NCBI RefSeq assembly: GCF_000092045.1
Contig: NC_007764.1
Coordinates: 1-64,000, forward strand
Source: Rhizobium etli CFN 42
GTDB taxonomy: Bacteria > Pseudomonadota > Alphaproteobacteria > Rhizobiales > Rhizobiaceae
Length of the DNA stretch: 64,000 nt
Direction: 5' to 3'
The position numbers and the translations under genes were made by a program. Below the pieces are notes generated by a model, which had not been told where the DNA came from, did not search any database, and saw only the letters and a list, made by a program, of their open reading frames with translations. Position 1 is the first letter of the stretch. Each line of letters begins with the position of its first letter. Below, piece by piece: positions 1 through 8,917 of this stretch.

Positions 1-83
1 GTTTTCGACGCTCGTCCGGGCCGTCCGTGCTCGGATGATCGCCTGTGACGATGCCGAATTCGGAGAGGAGGATATGCCGGATG

Positions 84-407
84 TTAGCGGATGAGCCTTC
101 GTTCCAGGAACGCCTGCATGTCGCGACGCCCGTCCGCCACGCAGTAGACGACGACGTCGGTGCCCATAATACGGTAGATCATGCGCCAAGGCTTGTGGTG
201 CAGTTCGCGGTATTCGGAGATACCGATACTGGCCAGTTCCTTCGGAATATTTCCGCGGGCCGGGAATTCTTCGAGATCGACGCAGGCGCTTTCGATTTCG
301 GTCAGGATGCGCTCCGCCGTCTCGGCGCCGTCGCGGGCGGCAATGAAACGATAAAGATCCTCGACGTCGCGTTCCGCGTCCTCGGCGAGAAGAACACGGT
401 AACGCAT
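84..407 (-). CDS. ParE/RelE-family toxin
   Basis: Small 107-residue protein of the RelE/ParE superfamily, the toxic half of a type II toxin-antitoxin pair. Visible family features are an N-terminal beta strand followed by an acidic helix (LAEDAERDVEDLYRFI), a helical hairpin with the pattern PARGNIP in the middle, and the C-terminal strand pattern WRMIYRI followed by VVVYCVADGRRD. ParE relatives poison DNA gyrase and RelE relatives cut ribosome-bound mRNA; the target here cannot be told from sequence. Its ATG overlaps the antitoxin stop codon by one base (ATGA), so the two genes are translationally coupled with the antitoxin first. Confidence 0.85.
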   Translation of the reverse strand: MRYRVLLAEDAERDVEDLYRFIAARDGAETAERILTEIESACVDLEEFPARGNIPKELASIGISEYRELHHKPWRMIYRIMGTDVVVYCVADGRRDMQAFLERRLIR

Positions 408-688
408 CAGGACTGGTTGTCGGCCAGATGTTTGCGGATGCGCGCGAAGGATTCCGATGCAGGGCGCAGCTTGCCTTCCTCGACCTGTCGATTGGTGAGC
501 GCCAGCATCTTCAGGAGCGCCAGCGTCTCCTGCGTTTCTTCATATTGGCCGACATCCTGAAGGATCGCTTTGGCCTCGCCATGCAGGGTAATGACGACAG
601 GCCGCGGATTATCCTTCAGCGTCCGGATGATCTCGGGCGCATGCGCCTTGAGATAGCTGATCGGCTTGACCTGTTCTGACAGCTTCAT
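407..688 (-). CDS. Phd/YefM-type antitoxin
   Basis: 93-residue antitoxin partner of the adjacent toxin. The start is placed at the ATG preceding LSEQVKPISYLKAHAPEI, which has a GGAG ribosome site five to eight bases upstream; a longer open frame extends to 772 but would run through the promoter and operator. The N-terminal segment (MKLSEQVKPISYLKAHAPEI...PVVITLHGEAKAIL cut short here) is the Phd/YefM DNA-binding fold, and the C-terminal acidic/basic helix would wrap the toxin. Antitoxins of this family repress their own operon by binding a palindrome, and one is present just upstream (717-731). Confidence 0.85.
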   Translation of the reverse strand: MKLSEQVKPISYLKAHAPEIIRTLKDNPRPVVITLHGEAKAILQDVGQYEETQETLALLKMLALTNRQVEEGKLRPASESFARIRKHLADNQS

Positions 689-710
689 GCGGCTACTCCA
701 TTTTGACCAG

Positions 711-739
711 AATATAGACCATTGAATGGTCGATTGAAA
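711..739 (-). promoter_or_regulatory. Toxin-antitoxin promoter with palindromic operator
   Basis: A perfect 15-bp palindrome, GACCATTGAATGGTC, lies at 717-731. On the minus strand a TATATT -10 hexamer (711-716) follows immediately, and a weak TTTCAA -35 (734-739) sits 17 bp away, so the palindrome fills the spacer. This is the expected layout for autorepression by the Phd-type antitoxin. Promoter assignment is by eye. Confidence 0.55.
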
Positions 740-861
740 GATCCTCGCACATCGCGGCCCCATTTCCGGCATCTGAAGTCGCGTTTCAGCTGCGGCTGCT
801 TTTTCTCTTCAATGCCCGCGAAAGAGAATGGCATTTCTTATAATCGCATTTGTCTACTGAT

Positions 862-876
862 TTTATAGATTACATA
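862..876 (+). promoter_or_regulatory. TTTATAGA motif upstream of sulfur operon
   Basis: TTTATAGATTACATA lies about 30 bp before the first LLM gene. The same TTTATAGA core occurs at 10684 (before the FMN reductase) and 16390 (tauA/FAD-protein intergenic region). It may be a binding site for a sulfur-limitation regulator or part of a promoter; the function is inferred only from recurrence in front of related genes. Confidence 0.35.
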
Positions 877-904
877 TTGCAACCACCGGGCGGATTATGG
901 CGTC

Positions 905-1897
905 ATGACTTACCTCCTCAGCCTTCTCGACAAAAGCCCGATCGAAACCGGCCTATCCGCTGCCGACGCGCTCCGGGCGACCGTAAAGATTGCCACCCGG
1001 GCCGAGGAACTCGGTTATCACCGTTTTTGGGTCGCCGAACATCATAACATGTCCAACCTGGCGAGTTCCGCGCCGGAGGCGCTGATAGCCTATCTTCTCG
1101 CCAGGACATCGAGGATCCGGGTCGGCTCCGGCGGCGTCATGCTGCAGCACTACAGCGCCTACAAGGTTGCCGAGACCTTCAATCTCCTGGCATCGCTTGC
1201 GCCTGGCCGCGTTGATCTCGGCGTCGGTAAGGCGCCGGGCGGCTTTCCGCTGTCGACGCGCGCCTTGCAGCTTGCCGTCGATCCGTCCAGGAAGCCGGAT
1301 TTTGCGAGCCAGCTTTCCGACCTCAATACCTACCTTGCGGCCGATCCTGGTTACGACGGTGCGCATGCGACGCCTTTCCCGCCGACGGCTCCGGAGCGTT
1401 TCTTGCTCGGCGCCAGCGTCGAGAGCGCCGAACTCGCGGCCGAGAAAGGGTGGGAGCTCGTCTTTGCCGGACACCTGAACGGCGATCCAGACAATCTGCG
1501 CAAGACCTTCGAAGTCTATGAGCGGGCATCGGGCGGCAAGCGTCCCATCCTGGCGCTCGCTGCCTTCGCTGCCGAAAGCGAGGAATATGCCCGCGAGCGT
1601 GTCGGTAAGCTCAGGATCGTCAAGCTGTTCCTGCCGAACGATCAGACCGTCAATGTCGGCAGCGAGGAGCAGGCAGCCGAATTTGCCCGGCAGGCCGGCG
1701 TCACCGATTACCGCATCGAGGAGAAGGTGCCGAGCGTGCTGCACGGCACGGCAAAGCAGATCCGCAACGAACTGGACGAGTTCCATCGCCGCTACGGCGT
1801 CAAGGAATTCGTGCTCGACACGCCGGCGCTTTCGACCGCTGACCGCCTTGCCTCCATCGAGCTGCTCGCCGCCGAGCGCCTTTCCCTCGTCGCCTGA
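905..1897 (+). CDS. LLM-class flavin-dependent oxidoreductase (MsnO8/CmoO-like)
   Basis: 330-residue bacterial luciferase-like monooxygenase subunit. The opening MTYLLSLLDKSPIE, the pattern HRFWVAEHH near residue 40, and the GSGGVMLQHYS and GRVDLGVGKAPGG segments are typical of the MsnO8/YtmO group, which uses reduced FMN supplied by a separate reductase. It begins a run of same-strand genes: the DszA/NtaA-family monooxygenase follows after 24 bp, then an M20 deacylase, a GNAT acetyltransferase and an amino-acid ABC importer. That content matches the Bacillus S-alkylcysteine salvage operon, where the equivalent protein is CmoO (YtmO). The substrate is not readable from the sequence. The start is the first ATG after the upstream TTTATAGA motif; its ribosome site is weak. 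Confidence 0.8.
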   Translation: MTYLLSLLDKSPIETGLSAADALRATVKIATRAEELGYHRFWVAEHHNMSNLASSAPEALIAYLLARTSRIRVGSGGVMLQHYSAYKVAETFNLLASLAPGRVDLGVGKAPGGFPLSTRALQLAVDPSRKPDFASQLSDLNTYLAADPGYDGAHATPFPPTAPERFLLGASVESAELAAEKGWELVFAGHLNGDPDNLRKTFEVYERASGGKRPILALAAFAAESEEYARERVGKLRIVKLFLPNDQTVNVGSEEQAAEFARQAGVTDYRIEEKVPSVLHGTAKQIRNELDEFHRRYGVKEFVLDTPALSTADRLASIELLAAERLSLVA

Positions 1898-1921
1898 CCC
1901 TTTCCAAGGAGGATCGATCCC

Positions 1922-3271
1922 ATGGCTCAGAAACACGTCACGTTCGGCATCATGCTGCAGGGTCCGGGCGGCCATATGAATGCCTGGAAACATCCGAGCG
2001 GACCGGCCGATGCCAGCGTCAATTTCGATTTCTTCGTAACGACGGCGCGCAAGGCGGAGGCGGCCGGCATTGCTTTCGCCTTTGTCGCCGACGGGCTTTA
2101 TATCAACGAGCTATCGATCCCGCATTTCCTCAACCGGTTCGAACCGATCGCCATTCTCTCGGCGCTGGCCGCCTCCACTTCGAAGATCGGCCTCGTCGGC
2201 ACGGTCTCGACGTCCTACAGCGATCCCTTCACCATTGCCCGCCAGTTTGCCACGATCGATCTCATCAGCGGCGGCAGGGCAGGGTGGAACGCTGTGACCT
2301 CGCCACTCGAGGGTTCGGGGCGAAATTACAGCCGTGAACATCCCGAGCACGAGCTGCGCTACGAGATCGCCGAGGACTATATCGACGCGATCAAAGGTCT
2401 CTGGGATTCCTGGGACGACGACGCATTCGTGCGCAATCGCGAGACCGGCGTCTTTGTCGACAAGGCGAAGATGCATCGCCTGAACCATAAGGGCCGGTTT
2501 TTCCGCATCGAAGGCCCGCTCAATATCGGCCGTTCAAAACAGGGCCAGCCCGTCGTCTTCCAGGCGGGTGCTTCAGATTCCGGCATCAGGCTTGCCGGCA
2601 AGCATGCCGACGCCGTCTTCACCAATGGCGGGCCGTTCGAAGAGGCGCGAGGCTTCTATCGTCAGCTCAAGGATAGCGTCATTGCTCACGGGCGGCCAGC
2701 GGCGGAAGTCGGCGTTTATCCGGGCATCGGCCCGATCGTCGGCAAAACGGCTGAGGAGGCGGAAGCCAAGTATCAGGCGATCCGCAATCTCGTCACGATC
2801 GAGGAGGCGCTCCTCTATCTCGGCCGCTTCTTCGATCATCATGATTTCGGCGTCTACCCGCTCGATGAGCCTTTCCCTGACATTGGCGATATCGGCAGGA
2901 ACAATTTCCGCGCCACCACCGACCGCATCAAGAGGACGGCGCGCGAGAAGGGGCTGACACTTCGCCAGGTCGCGCTCGATTCCGCGACGCCGCGCACCGC
3001 CTTCATCGGCACGGCGGAGCATATTGCCGACGAGATCATCCGCTGGGTTGATCATGGCGCCGCCGATGGCTTCATTCTCGGCTTCCCCGTCATCGCCGAA
3101 GGCTTCGAGGACTTCGCCGCGCACGTCCTGCCGATCCTCACCGAGCGCGGCTATTTCGATCCGGTTCTCAAGGGCGAGACGCTGCGCGATCATCTGGGCC
3201 TGCCCTTCCGGGAAAGCCGCTACGCGGCCGGCGCCGATCAGGTCGAGCCGGGGAGGGCTGTCGGCGTCTGA
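1922..3271 (+). CDS. NtaA/SnaA/DszA-family FMN-dependent monooxygenase (CmoJ-like)
   Basis: 449-residue flavin-dependent monooxygenase of the NtaA/SnaA/DszA/SoxA branch of the luciferase superfamily, members of which oxidatively cleave C-S or C-N bonds using FMNH2. Family signatures include GIMLQGPGGHMNAWKHP at the N terminus, SGGRAGWNAVTSP near residue 120, and the late block FILGFPVIAEGFEDF. An AAGGAGG ribosome site lies 8 bp before the ATG. In Bacillus subtilis the homologous gene, cmoJ (ytnJ), sits with an N-acetyltransferase, an M20 deacetylase and a cystine-type ABC importer, all of which are the next genes here. I therefore infer a role in dealkylating an N-acetylated S-alkylcysteine. 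A different organosulfur or amine substrate remains possible. Confidence 0.82.
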   Translation: MAQKHVTFGIMLQGPGGHMNAWKHPSGPADASVNFDFFVTTARKAEAAGIAFAFVADGLYINELSIPHFLNRFEPIAILSALAASTSKIGLVGTVSTSYSDPFTIARQFATIDLISGGRAGWNAVTSPLEGSGRNYSREHPEHELRYEIAEDYIDAIKGLWDSWDDDAFVRNRETGVFVDKAKMHRLNHKGRFFRIEGPLNIGRSKQGQPVVFQAGASDSGIRLAGKHADAVFTNGGPFEEARGFYRQLKDSVIAHGRPAAEVGVYPGIGPIVGKTAEEAEAKYQAIRNLVTIEEALLYLGRFFDHHDFGVYPLDEPFPDIGDIGRNNFRATTDRIKRTAREKGLTLRQVALDSATPRTAFIGTAEHIADEIIRWVDHGAADGFILGFPVIAEGFEDFAAHVLPILTERGYFDPVLKGETLRDHLGLPFRESRYAAGADQVEPGRAVGV

Positions 3272-3289
3272 GGCGCCGAGCAAACCGCC

Positions 3290-4489
3290 ATGGACACCAT
3301 CGCTCAGAACACCCGCAGCAACGATCCAATCGAGAAGGGCATCGCTGCCTATCTTGATGAGATCATCGCGCTTCGCCACGATCTGCACCAATATCCCGAG
3401 CTGGCCTTTCAGGAGTTGAGGACCAGCAAGCTCGTGGCATCCCGCCTTTCCTCCTGGGGCTATGAGGTGGCGACCGGCATTGCAGGCACCGGCATCGTCG
3501 CCACCCTCAGACGCGGCGAAGGCGGGAAACGGATCGGTATCCGCGCCGACATGGACGCGCTGCCGATCGAGGAGGCGAGCGACCTTGCCTATGCCAGCAG
3601 CAATCCCGGCGTCATGCATGCCTGCGGCCATGACGGGCACACGTCGATCCTGCTGGCCGCCGCCCGCTATCTCGCCGAAAGCGGCAATTTCAGCGGCACG
3701 CTCAGGCTGATCTTCCAGCCCGCCGAGGAAATCGGCGCCGGCGCCCGCAAGATGATCTCAGAAGGGCTGTTCGAACGCTTTCCTGTCGATGCTGTCTTCG
3801 GACTGCACAACTGGCCGGGCGTTCCGGCGGGCCAGTTCGGCATCGTCACCGGTCCGGCCATGGCGTCTGTCGACCAGGCGGTCATCAGGATCGTCGGTAA
3901 GGGCGGTCACGGCGCTGAACCGCACCGCGCCGTCGATCCGGTGCTGGCTTCGGCTTCCTTCATCACCGCATTGCAGAGCGTCGTCTCCCGCAATGTCGAT
4001 CCCCAGGATATGGCGGTCGCCACCGTCGGCTCGATCCATGCCGGCTCCGCCTCGAATGTCATCCCCGAGAGCGTGGAGATGAAACTCACCATGCGGGCCT
4101 TCAGCGAGGAGGTTCGCCAGTTGCTGCAAGAGCGCATTCCGGCCCTTGCCCGCGCTCAGGCCGAAAGCTTCGGCGCCGAGGCGGATGTGAATTATCGCCT
4201 CGGTTTTCCGGCGCTGATCAATCACGCCAAGGAAACGGCATTTGCCCGCGATGTCGCTTACGAAGCACTCGGTCTCGCGGCGATCGAGAAGGACTTCCGT
4301 CCACGAACCGCAAGCGAGGATTTCGCTTTCATGCTGCAGGCCAATCCCGGCAGCTACCTCTTCGTCGGAAACGGCGACAGCGCGCCTCTCCACAGCGCCC
4401 ATTACGATTTCAACGACGCGATCATCGGGCCGGCGGCCCGCTACTGGGTCCGGCTCGCCGAAACCTTCCTCACTGACGACAACGGGTGA
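3290..4489 (+). CDS. M20-family amidohydrolase (N-acyl-amino-acid deacylase, SndB/HipO-like)
   Basis: 399-residue metallopeptidase-family M20D amidohydrolase. Metal-site motifs are visible: the ACGHDGH block at residues 111-117, preceded by GIRADMDALPI (83-93), and QPAEE at 143-147 carrying the catalytic glutamate. A late histidine lies in PLHSAHYDFND. Relatives remove acyl groups from N-acyl amino acids (hippurate, N-acetylcysteine, N-acetyldiaminopimelate). Lying between a CmoJ-like monooxygenase and a GNAT acetyltransferase, it most plausibly deacetylates the N-acetylcysteine product of the salvage pathway, as proposed for YtnL/SndB. The end overlaps the start of the GNAT gene. Confidence 0.85.
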   Translation: MDTIAQNTRSNDPIEKGIAAYLDEIIALRHDLHQYPELAFQELRTSKLVASRLSSWGYEVATGIAGTGIVATLRRGEGGKRIGIRADMDALPIEEASDLAYASSNPGVMHACGHDGHTSILLAAARYLAESGNFSGTLRLIFQPAEEIGAGARKMISEGLFERFPVDAVFGLHNWPGVPAGQFGIVTGPAMASVDQAVIRIVGKGGHGAEPHRAVDPVLASASFITALQSVVSRNVDPQDMAVATVGSIHAGSASNVIPESVEMKLTMRAFSEEVRQLLQERIPALARAQAESFGAEADVNYRLGFPALINHAKETAFARDVAYEALGLAAIEKDFRPRTASEDFAFMLQANPGSYLFVGNGDSAPLHSAHYDFNDAIIGPAARYWVRLAETFLTDDNG

Positions 4490-5049
4490 TGAACGATATG
4501 AGCGATACGTTTCTCTACACGACCCCTCTCGATCCCCGCGCCAAGCCGTTGATCGATGAGCTGATCCACGAATATGACAGCCGCTACGGCACCTATTTCA
4601 ATGCCGAAGGCGCTGCAGCCGAATTGAACCGCTATCCTCCCGAAGCTTTCGCGCCGCCTCACGGCAATTTTCTGCTGCTGATCCGCAATGGCGAAACCAT
4701 CGGCGGCGGCGCTTTCAAGCATTACGACGATCGCACGGCCGAGTTCAAACGCATCTGGACACGCTCGGACCTGCGCCGCCAGGGCCTTGCCCGCAAGGTG
4801 CTGGTGGAGCTGGAAGCTCAGGCGGCCCGCCAAGGTTATACGAGGATTTATCTGACGACCGGTTTCCGCCAGCCCGAGGCCGTCGGCCTCTATCTGAACT
4901 ATGGTTACACTGCTCTCTTCGACACGTCAGCTGATCCTGAGATCTACAAGAGCCTGCCCTTCGAGAAGGACATCACCCACCTCGTTCCGCCGGCCTTCGG
5001 AGCCGAGGCGGCCGAACCGCGCCTGCGCGTGGCCGGCGCAAATCTCTGA
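4489..5049 (+). CDS. GNAT N-acetyltransferase (SnaB/YtmI-like)
   Basis: About 186-residue GNAT-fold acetyltransferase. The acetyl-CoA binding loop is visible as RIWTRSDLRRQGLARKVL, with the RRxGxA core, followed by the C-terminal EAVGLYLNYGYTALFD strand-helix. The first ATG used overlaps the upstream TGA (TGATG), implying translational coupling; a GTG one codon earlier and an ATG three codons later are alternatives. The opening YTTPLDPRAKPLIDEL is like that of YtmI from Bacillus, which acetylates S-alkylcysteines before oxidative dealkylation. Paired with the M20 deacylase just upstream it suggests an N-acetylation/deacetylation protection cycle around the monooxygenase step. Confidence 0.82.
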   Translation: MNDMSDTFLYTTPLDPRAKPLIDELIHEYDSRYGTYFNAEGAAAELNRYPPEAFAPPHGNFLLLIRNGETIGGGAFKHYDDRTAEFKRIWTRSDLRRQGLARKVLVELEAQAARQGYTRIYLTTGFRQPEAVGLYLNYGYTALFDTSADPEIYKSLPFEKDITHLVPPAFGAEAAEPRLRVAGANL

Positions 5050-5079
5050 CAAGACGATAATCATAAAAGGGAAGCAAGA

Positions 5080-6855
5080 ATGGCACTGACGACGGATTTC
5101 GCGGGCATTGAGCCTGCCAGCAGAACGGCAGAACCGAAGCAGGACTATTCCCGTTACCGGATCGTGCCGGCGCGCCATCCCGAGCGGCTGGCGGGCACGA
5201 TATTTGCGGCCGTCGTCATCATCGCCGTGCTCTATTCCACCTTCACCAATCCGCGCTGGGGTTGGGGCGTCTTCGCCGAATGGTTCTTCGCCGAGCCGGT
5301 GCTCGTCGGCCTCGGCAGGACGTTGCTTCTGACCGCGCTTGCCGCCATATCCGGTTCCATTCTCGGAACGGCGCTGGCGCTTGCCCGCGTCTCCAAGTCG
5401 CCGCTGCTATCGGGGCTTTCCTGGGGCTATATCTGGCTGCTGCGGTCGATCCCGGTGATCGTGCTGCTGTTGATATTGAACAATCTCGGCTATCTCTACG
5501 AAACAATCGAGATCGGCATACCCTTCACCGATACGGTCTTTATCGACTATCCCACTGTGCAACTGCTGACGCCTTTTGCCGCCGCTTTCCTTGGCCTCAC
5601 GCTCAACCAATCGGCTTTCTTCGCCGAGATCGTCCGCGGCGGCATTCTTTCGGTGGATCATGGGCAGCTGGAAGCCGCCGCTGCACTCGGCCTGCCGCGC
5701 CGCCGTCAGGCTTTCCGTATTGTGTTGCCGCAGGCCATGCGCTCGATCCTGCCGACTGGCTTCAACGAACTCATCGGCTTGGCGAAGAGCACGTCCATGG
5801 TCTACGTGCTGGCGCTGCCGGAACTGTTCTACACTGTGCAGGTGATCTATCGCCGCAATCTCGAAGTCATTCCGCTGCTGATGGTCGCTACCGTCTGGTA
5901 TCTGATCATCATGACCGTGCTGTCGGTCGCCCAGCACTATATCGAGCGCTATTTCTCCAGAGGCGCCGTACGAAATCCGACGCCGCTGCCTTTCCAGGCA
6001 TTTTTTGAACGCTTCCGTCGTCCGCTGCCGGTGCTGGATAGCGCGGCCGACAAGGTGCGCAATCTCGGTTTCCATGATGCGACGGCTCTGCGGGCAGGCG
6101 GTGCGGTGCGCATCCACGGCATTTCGAAAAGCTTCGGCTCGCTGAAGGTGCTCGACGATGTCGAGCTCAACCTGCCCGCCGGCAGCGTGACCGCCATTCT
6201 CGGCCCGTCCGGCTCGGGTAAGTCGACGCTGCTGCGGTCGATCAATCACCTGGAGCGTGTCGACGAGGGCTTCATCTCCGTCGACGGCGATTTCGTCGGC
6301 TATAGCAGGAAGGGCGACACGCTCTATGAGCTCAAGGAAAAAGAGATCCTCAAACGCCGCGCCGATATCGGCATGGTCTTCCAGAGCTTCAATCTCTTCC
6401 CGCATCTGACCGTGCTCGAAAACCTCATCGAGGCGCCGATCGAGGTTCGTGGTGTCGATCGCGAGGAAGCTGTGCAGCTGGCGCAGGAGCTGCTGGCACG
6501 CGTCGGTCTCAGCGACAAGATCAATGCCTATCCGCGCCAGCTCTCCGGTGGCCAACAGCAGCGTGTGGCGATCGCCCGGGCGCTGGCGCTCCGCCCCAAG
6601 GTGCTGCTCTTCGACGAGCCGACCTCCGCACTCGATCCGGAACTCGTCGGCGAGGTGCTCGACGTCATCAAGGAGCTCGCCCGCACCGGAACGACGCTCG
6701 TCATCGTCACCCATGAAATCGGTTTTGCCCGCGAAGTCGCCGACACCGTCGTCTTCATGGAAAACGGCCGCATTCTGGAGGCCGGTCCGCCGGCCCGGAT
6801 CTTCACGCAAGCGGAGCATCCGCGAACACGCGAATTCCTCGCCAAGGTTCTCTAG
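5080..6855 (+). CDS. Polar amino acid ABC transporter, permease-ATPase fusion
   Basis: A single 591-residue polypeptide joins two components that are usually separate. Residues about 35-305 form a HisM/GlnP-type permease with several membrane segments and the [20 protein letters not shown] coupling loop. Residues about 340-591 form the ATPase: Walker [10 protein letters not shown] starts near residue 375, the Q-loop follows at [12 protein letters not shown], the LSGGQQQ signature starts near 488, and Walker B VLLFDEP near 508. One polypeptide could dimerise to form the whole membrane complex. The two following genes encode its binding proteins. By analogy with tcyJKLMN of Bacillus it would import cystine or S-alkylated cysteines, but substrate choice is inferred from neighbours only. 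Confidence 0.88.
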   Translation: MALTTDFAGIEPASRTAEPKQDYSRYRIVPARHPERLAGTIFAAVVIIAVLYSTFTNPRWGWGVFAEWFFAEPVLVGLGRTLLLTALAAISGSILGTALALARVSKSPLLSGLSWGYIWLLRSIPVIVLLLILNNLGYLYETIEIGIPFTDTVFIDYPTVQLLTPFAAAFLGLTLNQSAFFAEIVRGGILSVDHGQLEAAAALGLPRRRQAFRIVLPQAMRSILPTGFNELIGLAKSTSMVYVLALPELFYTVQVIYRRNLEVIPLLMVATVWYLIIMTVLSVAQHYIERYFSRGAVRNPTPLPFQAFFERFRRPLPVLDSAADKVRNLGFHDATALRAGGAVRIHGISKSFGSLKVLDDVELNLPAGSVTAILGPSGSGKSTLLRSINHLERVDEGFISVDGDFVGYSRKGDTLYELKEKEILKRRADIGMVFQSFNLFPHLTVLENLIEAPIEVRGVDREEAVQLAQELLARVGLSDKINAYPRQLSGGQQQRVAIARALALRPKVLLFDEPTSALDPELVGEVLDVIKELARTGTTLVIVTHEIGFAREVADTVVFMENGRILEAGPPARIFTQAEHPRTREFLAKVL

Positions 6856-6945
6856 CGCCCGACTGCGCTGGTGAAATGCCGGGCCGCGACGGCTGCTCCG
6901 GTCAAGCGACAACAAACACAACCATAGGACGAAATGGAGAAGGGC

Positions 6946-7890
6946 ATGGCATTTACAAATAGAGCAAGGCTTCTCGTAGCGGGAGCCATCGCCATTGGCG
7001 CGATCGGTTTCGGTTCCGCTCAGGCGCAGCAGAAGTTCGATCTCAGCCCCGAACAGCCGAACCGGCTGCGGGTGGAAAAGAACGAGAAGCGCATCGCAGA
7101 AATCAAGGACTTCAAGTTCGTCGAGAGCGGTGTTTTCACCGTCGGCATCAGTACCAGCGGTAATCTGCCGCTGCACGACTATGCGTCCGACTCCAAAACC
7201 GTCATCGGTTATGACGTCGATCTGGCGCAGGCGATCGCCGACAGCCTCGGCCTGAAGCTCAACCTCGTTTCTGTTGCCTGGGCCGATTGGCCGCTGGGGC
7301 TGACATCCGGCAAGTTCGATGCGGTGATCTCGAACGTCACGGTGACGGAGGAGCGCAAGGAAAAGTTCGATTTCTCGACCTACCGCAAGGATGAGCTCGG
7401 TTTCTACGTCAGTGCCGACAACCCGATCACATCGATCAAGGAGCCGAAGGATATTGCCGGCTTGAAGGTCATCACCGATGCCGGCACCAACCAGGAGAAG
7501 ATCCTGCTCGAATGGGACCGGGAGAATGTCGCGGCCGGTCTGAAGCCGATCGAGGTGCAATATTACGACGATGATGCGGTGAAGGACCTCGCCGTCCAGT
7601 CCGGCAGAGCCGATGCCGTCTTCAGCGTCAACGCCACCCAGGCCTATGCGGCGGGGATCAACGGCAAGACCAAACTTGTCGGCACCGTCAGCGGCGGCTG
7701 GCCGATCACGGCCGAGATCGCAGTGACCACACGCAAGGGCAGCGGCCTGGCGGCGCCCGTCACCAATGTCGTCAACGATCTGATCGCCAGCGGCGCCTAC
7801 AAGAAGATCCTCGACACCTGGAATCTCGGTCCGGAGGCGATCGACAAGGCCCAGACCAACCCGCCCGGCCTGCCGAAGAGCGGTTCGTAA
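6946..7890 (+). CDS. Amino-acid ABC transporter periplasmic binding protein (first copy)
   Basis: Periplasmic binding protein of the polar amino acid family 3, about 314 residues. A signal peptide (ARLLVAGAIAIGAIGFGSAQA) is followed by a mature region starting QQKFDLSPEQPNRL. Typical core motifs are YDVDLAQAIADSLG, LTSGKFDAVISNVTVTEERKE cut here for length, and YYDDDAVKDLAVQSGRADAV. I prefer the ATG at 6946, which follows GGAGAAGGGC, over an ATG at 6934 that has only AGGA close by. It serves the fused permease-ATPase upstream and is closely related to the next gene, so the two look like a tandem duplication. Confidence 0.87.
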   Translation: MAFTNRARLLVAGAIAIGAIGFGSAQAQQKFDLSPEQPNRLRVEKNEKRIAEIKDFKFVESGVFTVGISTSGNLPLHDYASDSKTVIGYDVDLAQAIADSLGLKLNLVSVAWADWPLGLTSGKFDAVISNVTVTEERKEKFDFSTYRKDELGFYVSADNPITSIKEPKDIAGLKVITDAGTNQEKILLEWDRENVAAGLKPIEVQYYDDDAVKDLAVQSGRADAVFSVNATQAYAAGINGKTKLVGTVSGGWPITAEIAVTTRKGSGLAAPVTNVVNDLIASGAYKKILDTWNLGPEAIDKAQTNPPGLPKSGS

Positions 7891-7961
7891 TGTTTACGGG
7901 ACGGACGGCGGTTCAAGCCGGTCCGTTCCTGCCTTTCACTGCAAACGGAGACATATCGAAC

Positions 7962-8900
7962 GTGGCGACTTTTCTTTATATCCGCAGCTTTTTCTTCGCG
8001 GCGCTGACGGCAGCCTTGGCTGGCCTCAGTGCAGCCCATGCGGCCGATGATTTCGACCTCAGCCCGCAGCAGCCGGGCAGGCTTCATGCAGCAAGAAACG
8101 ATGCGGCGATCGCCGCGATTCCCAAGGATTTCAACTTCGTGACGCCAGGTAAGTTTACCATCGCTGTCAGTCCCGGCGGCCCGCCGCTTGCCACTTACGC
8201 CACCGATGCCAAGACCGTGGTCGGCGCGGATCCCGATTACGCCTATGCCATCGCCGACAACCTCGGCCTGACGCTGGAGATCGTCCCGGTCGCCTGGATC
8301 GACTGGCCGCTCGGCTTAACCTCAGGCAAATATGATGCCGTAATCTCCAATGTCGGGGTGACCGAGCAGCGCAAGGAGAAGTTCGATTTCTCCACCTACC
8401 GTCGGGGCCTGCACGGTTTCTTCGTGAAATCTGACAATCCCATCACCTCGATCAAGGAGCCGAAGGATGCGGCGGGCCTGAGGATCATCGTCGGCGCCGG
8501 CACCAACCAGGAGCGCATCCTGATCAAGTGGAGCGAAGAGGACGTCGCCGCGGGCCTGAAGCCGATCGAACTGCAATATTATGACGACGAGGCGGCGAGC
8601 CTTCTTGCGCTGCGTTCCGGTCGCGCCGATGTCATCGTTCAGCCGCACGCACAGCTCGTTTTCATCGCGGCGCGCGACAAGAACATCAAGCGCGTGGGCA
8701 CGCTGAGCGCCGGCTGGCCGGATCGATCGGACGTCGCGATCGCCACCCGTAAGGGTAGCGGACTCGCCGATGCGCTGACCATCGCCACCAATGGCCTCAT
8801 CAAGGACGGCACCTATGCGAGAATACTCGACCATTGGCATCTTTCCGAAGAAGCCTTGCCCGCATCCGAGACCAATCCACCCGGCCTGCCGAAATATTGA
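7962..8900 (+). CDS. Amino-acid ABC transporter periplasmic binding protein (second copy)
   Basis: Second family-3 binding protein, about 312 residues, plainly paralogous to the preceding one: both mature proteins begin FDLSPxQPxRL, contain WPLGLTSGKxDAVISN and KFDFSTYRxxxxGF, and end NPPGLPK. The frame is open from an ATG at 7890 that overlaps the upstream stop (TAATG). The signal peptide however starts near a GTG at 7962, preceded by GGAG, which reads VATFLYIRSFFFAAL and ends at SAAHA; I use that start. Two binding proteins sharing one membrane complex also occur in Bacillus (TcyJ and TcyK) and would widen substrate range. Confidence 0.82.
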   Translation: MATFLYIRSFFFAALTAALAGLSAAHAADDFDLSPQQPGRLHAARNDAAIAAIPKDFNFVTPGKFTIAVSPGGPPLATYATDAKTVVGADPDYAYAIADNLGLTLEIVPVAWIDWPLGLTSGKYDAVISNVGVTEQRKEKFDFSTYRRGLHGFFVKSDNPITSIKEPKDAAGLRIIVGAGTNQERILIKWSEEDVAAGLKPIELQYYDDEAASLLALRSGRADVIVQPHAQLVFIAARDKNIKRVGTLSAGWPDRSDVAIATRKGSGLADALTIATNGLIKDGTYARILDHWHLSEEALPASETNPPGLPKY

Positions 8901-8917
8901 TCAGCGGAAGACATGAG

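Noticed and set aside
1..83. Open minus-strand frame at the left edge (reads NIRHILLSEFGIVTGDHPSTD)
   Set aside because: Too short to identify and without a start or end inside the window; could belong to a neighbouring gene or be non-coding.
5407..7560. Very long minus-strand open frame (717 codons)
   Set aside because: It is antisense to the fused ABC transporter and the first binding protein, both with full motif sets; its translation is arginine/histidine/glutamine-rich with no recognisable domain, as expected of a high-GC shadow frame.
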